Shown piece by piece: positions 59,214-64,000 of a DNA stretch of 64,000 nt. The notes under the pieces were generated by a model. It saw only the letters and a list, made by a program, of their open reading frames with translations. It was not told the origin of the DNA and made no database searches. Positions within the stretch are counted from its first letter, which is position 1. The number at the start of each line of letters is the position of its first letter. The stretch comes from Rhyacophila brunnea. Taxonomy: Eukaryota > Arthropoda > Insecta > Trichoptera > Rhyacophilidae. Both the position numbers and the translations under genes were made by a program. The DNA lies in NCBI GenBank assembly GCA_022495005.1, contig JAGYXB010002070.1, positions 434,001-498,000 on the forward strand, read 5' to 3'.

Positions 59214-60298
59214 AGGGCTTGCGCAGACAGGGAGCGGTCAGGCGGTCTGCGTTCCGCGTTCGGAGTTCGGCGTTCTTTGTACTGTATGGACTTCATACTG
59301 TATGGGCACACAGCCGGCGGTCAGACCGCGCCGGTCAATTGGAAAGCTAGCGTTCTAGAGTTCTATTCCCGGAATTACAATGAAAGCCGTACCACTCAAC
59401 CGTTGCAATGTCGGGATCAGAAAAATTAATCGATAGAGAGAAGATTGATACTTGATTTAAGTGACGCAAATTATATAAATAGTTTTTAATACAAACATAT
59501 TGTTTTTAAATCAACACTTGATTAATTAACGTGCATAAATACTTGATAATTTGGCGAGATTTATAGTTTTCATAGTTCAATAATAGAATAAATTTGACAT
59601 GTGAGGTTATGGGTAAAATTGAAAGGTTAGAATCGAAATGTCAAATATTATAGATAGAGGTAGGTACACAAACAAATAAGTTTATATGTCATTTCGTTTA
59701 AAATCGATATTAAGTTTTTAAAAATCCGGTTTGATAAAATGCATTGATTACAGCAGTAATTTTAGTACCTACCTAGATTATATTTAGTTAACAAGTAATT
59801 ACTCGATTCGGGCGTATTAATTACATTACGCAATATTGTATATTATACAGATCCCTAGAGTGAATAGCCACACTAACAATGATGTTAGACACTTATTTAA
59901 TAATAAATCATACACTAGTTTTAGCTAGCAAATTTTATTGGTTTCTTAAAAAAGTTAGCCTAACCAATACGGTATTAAACGAAACTTAGTCTTTTACTAT
60001 TTTTCGTTTAGCCGTGGACACGTTCACATACGTTTTTGGTAAAATGTCAAATTTAATCAAATGTATTCCGACTGCGAGTGGAAGTGAGAACGCACCGCTG
60101 TTGCGTACTCACTCCCACTCGCAGTCGGAATACAGCGGTCTTGCAGATGCAGAGCCTGTGTCACTACAACGTTTGTATACAAATGGATCGCATTATTGTT
60201 GACCGCCACATGTCTGCTGTCAGAACTCGTATTGAACGCTACCGGTCAACGGTCGGTTGAACGCAGAACTCCGACCGCTCTCTGTCTGCGCAAGCCCT
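59214..60298. mobile_element. 1085-bp DNA element with terminal inverted repeats
   Basis: The ends are agggcttgcgcagacagg and its near-exact complement (tctgtctgcgcaagccct), extending with mismatches to about 50 bp of GC-rich repeat. Copies 1 and 2 of the duplicated segment lack it, with copy 2 running through the site at about 46437, so it inserted after duplication. Flanks show no clean target duplication. Inside are a short direct repeat (tactgtatgg..ttcatactgtatgg, 59278-59304) and a 69-base hairpin (60064-60132). No transposase is seen, so it is non-autonomous. Confidence 0.8.
60064..60132. repeat. 69-base hairpin in the 1085-bp element
   Basis: Two 31-base arms (60064-60094 and 60102-60132) are complementary with two mismatches around a 7-base loop ccgctgt. 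The left arm begins tattccgactgcgagtgg. Confidence 0.85.
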
Positions 60299-60871
60299 TA
60301 ACTTGAATCCTGTTTCACACGTAAGTAAGTACCTACCTAAGTAGTGATGTGAAAATCCCGGGAATTTTACAATAATTTTACATGCACGATCATATCAAAT
60401 GTTTCAATACCTTCGTATTGAACATAAGACCAGACTTTATTTCGTAATTCGCTGCTACTCACACATCGAATAAGCCTACCAAATAACTGGCATCAACACT
60501 GCTCCAAAATAATAAACGTGCAGAACAAAACATCGCTGCAGATACGCACAGTACCGGGATTGATGATATGTAACACATTTATGAGACACACTTAATGAAC
60601 GTCAATAATAAAATACCAAACATACTAAATAACAGGGAGTCCTTTTCGCAAATCTAGTATTTATCCTAAAACAACGCACCGAAGAAGCTAAAATCTAAAC
60701 ATTTGATATATTATGTACCGTTTTGTTCGTTACGATAAATTTATATAAAACATATTCTTACAAAATATACTTTGAATTCAATGGTATAATAATAACGGAA
60801 CCAAAAAGACATGATCACTTAAAAGCACGATATATGTATATTACACAATATTGTAATAAGTATGTAAGCAC

Positions 60872-61003
60872 CTGATTTATTGGCTCGCATTTTGAATATG
60901 AGCAGCCAGGTTGCGGATCACTGTCTTCAACAAATTCTTCTTTGAAATTAACTCGGAGAGGATCAATCTCTGGTTTAACAATGGCAAGGCTGGTTACAGG
61001 GCT
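60872..61003 (-). CDS. ZF-C: second exon
   Basis: 44 codons between ttcag and gtgctt: SPVTSLAIVKPEIDPLRVNF, KEEFVEDSDPQPGCSYSKCE, PINQ. It is open, phase 0, and the closest relative of the ZF-E exon at 45737. It is the most upstream exon found for the ZF-C model; the first exon is missing or lies beyond the window. Confidence 0.65.
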
Positions 61004-61093
61004 CTGAAAAACAGGACAGAATGTATTTTATGATACGTGTTTACGCCTATATTGTTATTATGCGTTGAGCGCAAAAACATGAGCGTTTCTGCA

Positions 61094-61625
61094 CAGTGGC
61101 GCACCCAGGAATTATTATTGGGGGGGGGCCCAAGGAGGAGAATGTAAATTAGTCCCATAGGCTCTTTTTATTCTTCATATAAATATGTTTTCATATTTTC
61201 ACAATACATGGCGATATACATAGGGACATTTTCAACTAGTTGAAAATGTCCCTCTGAGGCGGACGAAACCGGTCTTAACCTATTTAATAAAAGTGGAATA
61301 AGTACTAAAAAAAAAAATGCGTTTTATTAAATTAAAACAACAATACAATATTTATTCCGAATTTCACTGAAAAAAATGTTCTTTTTTTTACACCAACACC
61401 GTAGTGGGTGTAGTCGTTCTTTTCGCAGAATATTTATCGCAGATTTTTGGTTTTTTAATATTGAGATTCCAACATATTAATTGAAAATGGACAAAAAAAG
61501 TATTATTGCATTTAAATTATACACAACCTAATCAATACAACACAGCCTTATATCTCGTTTATCGGTATTTTGTCTATTGCACTCGGTGTACCTACACCAT
61601 GGCCCCACATCCTGAAACGGGCCCA
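61094..61625. mobile_element. repeat starting CAGTGGCGCACCCAGG
   Basis: It begins exactly where the segmental duplication is broken. CAGTGGCG starts and a following G-rich run (ttggggggggg near 61119) are common at ends of hAT-like elements. The far end is not located, so length and class are open. Confidence 0.4.
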
Positions 61626-63520
61626 CAGGCTTTGGCAAACTGCGGCTCTTTGGCCCCTTGAGTGCGGCTCTGCCACAGATGCTCTCTGTCATATTTGACA
61701 TGGCTACAAAGAAGAAGCAAAGAAAATGGAAGAGGATAACCGTAAATGTAATGTTGAATAGACCGAGACGTCGCGTTTATTCAAAACTTAAATGGCTTCC
61801 CGACCTGACCATTTATGTGTCGGGAAAAAATGACACATTCAAATTTAGAGAGATACTACAACTAAAAACTCGTAATTTTGCGCTAAATATTCTATCGATC
61901 AAGGAAGAAAGCAGCTGAGGAGAAGAGTCAAGAAAAATAAAGATCTGTATTTAATTAGGTACTGAATAAAATCTTTCAACAATGTTAATATTGCAAGTTT
62001 CGTGGTTAGTAAAAAGATTTCCAAGAGAGGAAACCAAGAGTAAATTGAGAAATCGATTTATTGATGAGAACCTGAAATCGTGCTTCAAATTAAATCAACA
62101 ACATACGAACCTGACTTACCCAAACTTTACAAGGAGATGCAAGGCCATTATTGACATTGAACTTGTCAGTCATTGTCATGATTCAATTTTATGGATACCT
62201 TACTTACAATTTAATTTGTATTAATAAACTAGCTGAAGTACCCGGCTTCGCACAGGGTCGCTTCGTGGTTATATTTATCTTAGATATTTAAAAAATAATA
62301 AGGTATAATTATTTTTTTATATTAAAATATCTGTGTAATACAATATGGCAATATGAAAATAGTTCTAATAGGAGTAAAGGTCAAACAAAAGACACTAAAT
62401 TAAAATCGAATTCAAAATATGCAATTGGATGGAACAAATAAACAACAAACTTTGTATTTTATATAATATTAATTTAAAAACCTACGCAGGTGTGCCCACA
62501 ACAACTGACAAAAGCTTCATCGCAATCGGATGAATGGTATAGGAACGCATACGAATAGAAGAAGAAGATGATTTTCTAATTCAGAAATCTTCGTGGGCAT
62601 GCGCACGACAGCTTACCAAAGTTTCATTGCAATCGGAGGAATGGTATAGGAACATGCGAATAGAAGAAGAAGAAGATGGTTGTAATAATTTAGAAACCTT
62701 CGCGAGCGTGCGCACAACAACTGGTCAAAATTTCATCGCAATCGGATGAATAGTATAAGAACGCATACAAATAGAAGATAGAATAGAAAAAAAAGAAGAA
62801 GAAAAAATTGGATCAATTCAGATACCTTTGCGGGCGCTAGCACAACACTTGATCAAAATTTAATTACAATCGGATGAATGGTATAGGACCGCATACGAAT
62901 AGAACAAGATAGCATAGAAGAAGAATAAGAAGATGGTTGTACCAATTCAGGAACCTTCGCGGGTGTTGGCCCAATTACTGACGAAAGTTTTATTGCAATC
63001 CGATGAATGGAATAGGAACGCATACGAATAGAAGAAGAAGATGGTTGTACTAATTCAGAAACCTTTGCGGGTGTTACCACAACAACTGACGAAGGTTTCA
63101 TTGCAATCGGATGAATGGTATAGGAACCATACGAATAAAAGAAAATATAATGAGGAAGAAGAAAAAGAAGATGGTTTTTCTAACTCAGAAACCTTTGCGG
63201 GTGTGCGTACAACTACCTACCAAAATTTTATCGCGATCGGATGAATGGTATAGGAACGCATACGGGACAGACAGACAAACAAATATTGATTTTTATATAT
63301 TAGATAAGATCATTATTACGTATGATATTCAGTTTTATTCAGTGTACCTACCTATAATATAATAAGGACTTTAACTAAAGTTTATTAAGTAAATTAGCAT
63401 TGTACCTACTTACTACCTACGTATATAATTTAAGTTTAAGAAATTTGGCTCTCAAAAGAAATCTCAATCGTTGTACTGTTGATATTTGGCTCTATTGACT
63501 AATGAGTTTGCCGACCACTG
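61626..63520. mobile_element. hAT-like remains with nested minisatellite element
   Basis: The right end, read inward, is cagtggtcggcaaactcatt; the left end is caggctttggcaaactgcgg. Both share CAG and GGCAAACT, as in hAT terminal repeats. The frame 61982-62224 (+) reads VKRFPREETKSKLRNRFIDE then NLKSCFKLNQQHTNLTY, resembling the C-terminal dimerisation end of GTF2IRD2/ZBED5-like hAT proteins (KSKxRNRLTDEHLxSCL). An upstream frame 61658-61918 is unrecognised. From 62231 a different repeat (agctgaagtacccggcttcg) is nested inside. No clear 8-bp target duplication. Confidence 0.5.
62490..63270 (+). repeat. minisatellite, seven units of about 106-130 bp
   Basis: The phrase (c)ggatgaatggtatagg recurs at about 62530, 62636, 62745, 62872, 63001, 63108 and 63238, each after cacaacaactgac..aa.tttcat.gcaatc and followed by aacgcatacgaatagaagaa. 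The last unit runs into acagacagacaaacaaatat, a usual 3' end of this repeat type. Open frames here are products of the repeat and are not genes. Confidence 0.8.
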
Positions 63521-64000
63521 GGCTAGGGTATTTGAAGGGCCCCATATCCACCGCTTAGATTAAAGGCAGTGTGAAACACTACATTAACGTTTATCAAATT
63601 GTGTTTTAGTTCAAATTGAGGGTAGGTACTTATATAGTGAATTATTGGCGATTTTCAATACATCTACTTTAATAATGGAGCTGTCGAGTATCGACACATA
63701 ATAATCAGAAAATATATTGGACATTTATATAAATTTAAATGTTCATAGTCATGGAGTATAATAGCCCCGCAGGCGACTTTTTTTACTATTAAAGCTAATT
63801 TATGATGTGTGTTTATCTCACTTATCCGGTCAACCCGACACGCCGGGCCCCCCACAGCCCGGGCCCCCAGGCTAGTGCCCTATCAACCCTCCCCAGCCAT
63901 GACCTATACCACTCCGGAATTCGGGTGGACACCGAGAATTTCATTAGGGAACGGGTTTCTAAAAAAACCTGACATTAGTGTTTCGAAATTTTTGTATTAG
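63521..64000. other. window end, GC-rich patch without recognised gene
   Basis: The stretch 63830-63960 is GC-rich (cgccgggccccccacagccc) and may be the start of another inserted element running out of the window. A plus-strand frame open to the end has no known domain. Confidence 0.3.

Larger units (their letters stand above)
58586..61093 (-). repeat. segmental duplication, copy 3 (inverted), with insertion
   Basis: It matches 44.9-47.06 kb in reverse orientation from the gene-internal intron to just upstream of exon 2. The match ends at 61093, where text tttctgca meets CAGTGGCGCACCC of a new repeat. Exon 1 of this copy is not found in the window. Confidence 0.8.

Noticed and set aside
62853..63362. 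Short proteins encoded at 62.8-63.4 kb
   Set aside because: Both strands' frames repeat with the minisatellite unit, so they are products of the repeat.
1..64000. CRISPR arrays, bacterial operons, rRNA genes
   Set aside because: No regularly spaced direct repeats with unique spacers, no Shine-Dalgarno-led dense coding, no rRNA-like conserved blocks; the content is that of an animal nuclear genome.

Overview
The window looks like a piece of an insect nuclear genome, most probably a moth or butterfly. It is AT-rich, full of short palindromic GTAGGTACCTAC-type runs, and holds spliced genes with GT-AG introns, LINE fragments, a tRNA-derived SINE and many DNA transposons. There are no bacterial-style genes, operons, rRNA or CRISPR arrays. 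The order assignment is inference. All splice sites were read by eye by comparing copies inside the window.

The backbone is a cluster of related C2H2 zinc-finger genes, all built from the same exon cassettes. Exon 1 is an acidic start exon (MDIKRE/MDVKRE...IKQE). Exon 2 is SPVTSL..VKTEID. Exon 3 is I.SKY....LKSE.DF...E..Q. The long exon 4 begins LIPATTA, carries one atypical finger (C-S-F-C ... H-K-A-C-H) and then an array of KCDQCNYSC...MK.HKMTHSGEKPF fingers. Every intron read is phase 0. Copies: start exon at 926 (+); ZF-A at 5.0-7.7 kb (-, broken); ZF-B at 10.2-16.1 kb (+, four exons); ZF-D at 32.3-43.7 kb (-); ZF-E at 44.2-48.0 kb (+, array lost); ZF-C at 51.4-61.0 kb (-, 12 fingers). 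A block of about 2 kb holding exons 1-2 and the next intron is present three times (9.9-11.9 kb +, 44.9-47.06 kb +, 58.6-61.09 kb -). Whole-gene models are tentative because mobile DNA separates many exons.

Mobile DNA fills most of the rest. At 17313-23188 lies a 5.9-kb foldback-like element: two inverted arms with decayed zinc-finger sequence inside them, flanked by a 9-bp target duplication. At 25061-28238 lies a 3.2-kb DNA transposon with perfect 25-bp terminal inverted repeats, a CGTCG target duplication, clustered GTCGG motifs near both ends and one decayed DDE-type transposase-like gene of a family I cannot name. At 35595-36585 lies a 991-bp solo LTR with an AGGT duplication; its empty site survives in the duplicate at 41.2 kb. 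Further elements are HARBI1-like transposase pieces (48.0-48.6 and 50.9-51.3 kb), a 1085-bp terminal-inverted-repeat element (59214-60298), hAT-like remains (61.6-63.5 kb) around a minisatellite, LINE ends at 1.8, 8.3, 23.7, 30.2 and 56.5 kb, and GC-rich palindromes at 49.1, 56.3 and 60.1 kb.

The zinc-finger proteins, where still functional, are predicted nuclear DNA-binding factors. Their acidic N-terminal exons carry repeated psi-K-x-E motifs (the SUMO attachment consensus). Several copies are plainly pseudogenes. Others fail only by one base in a homopolymer and may be intact in the animal.
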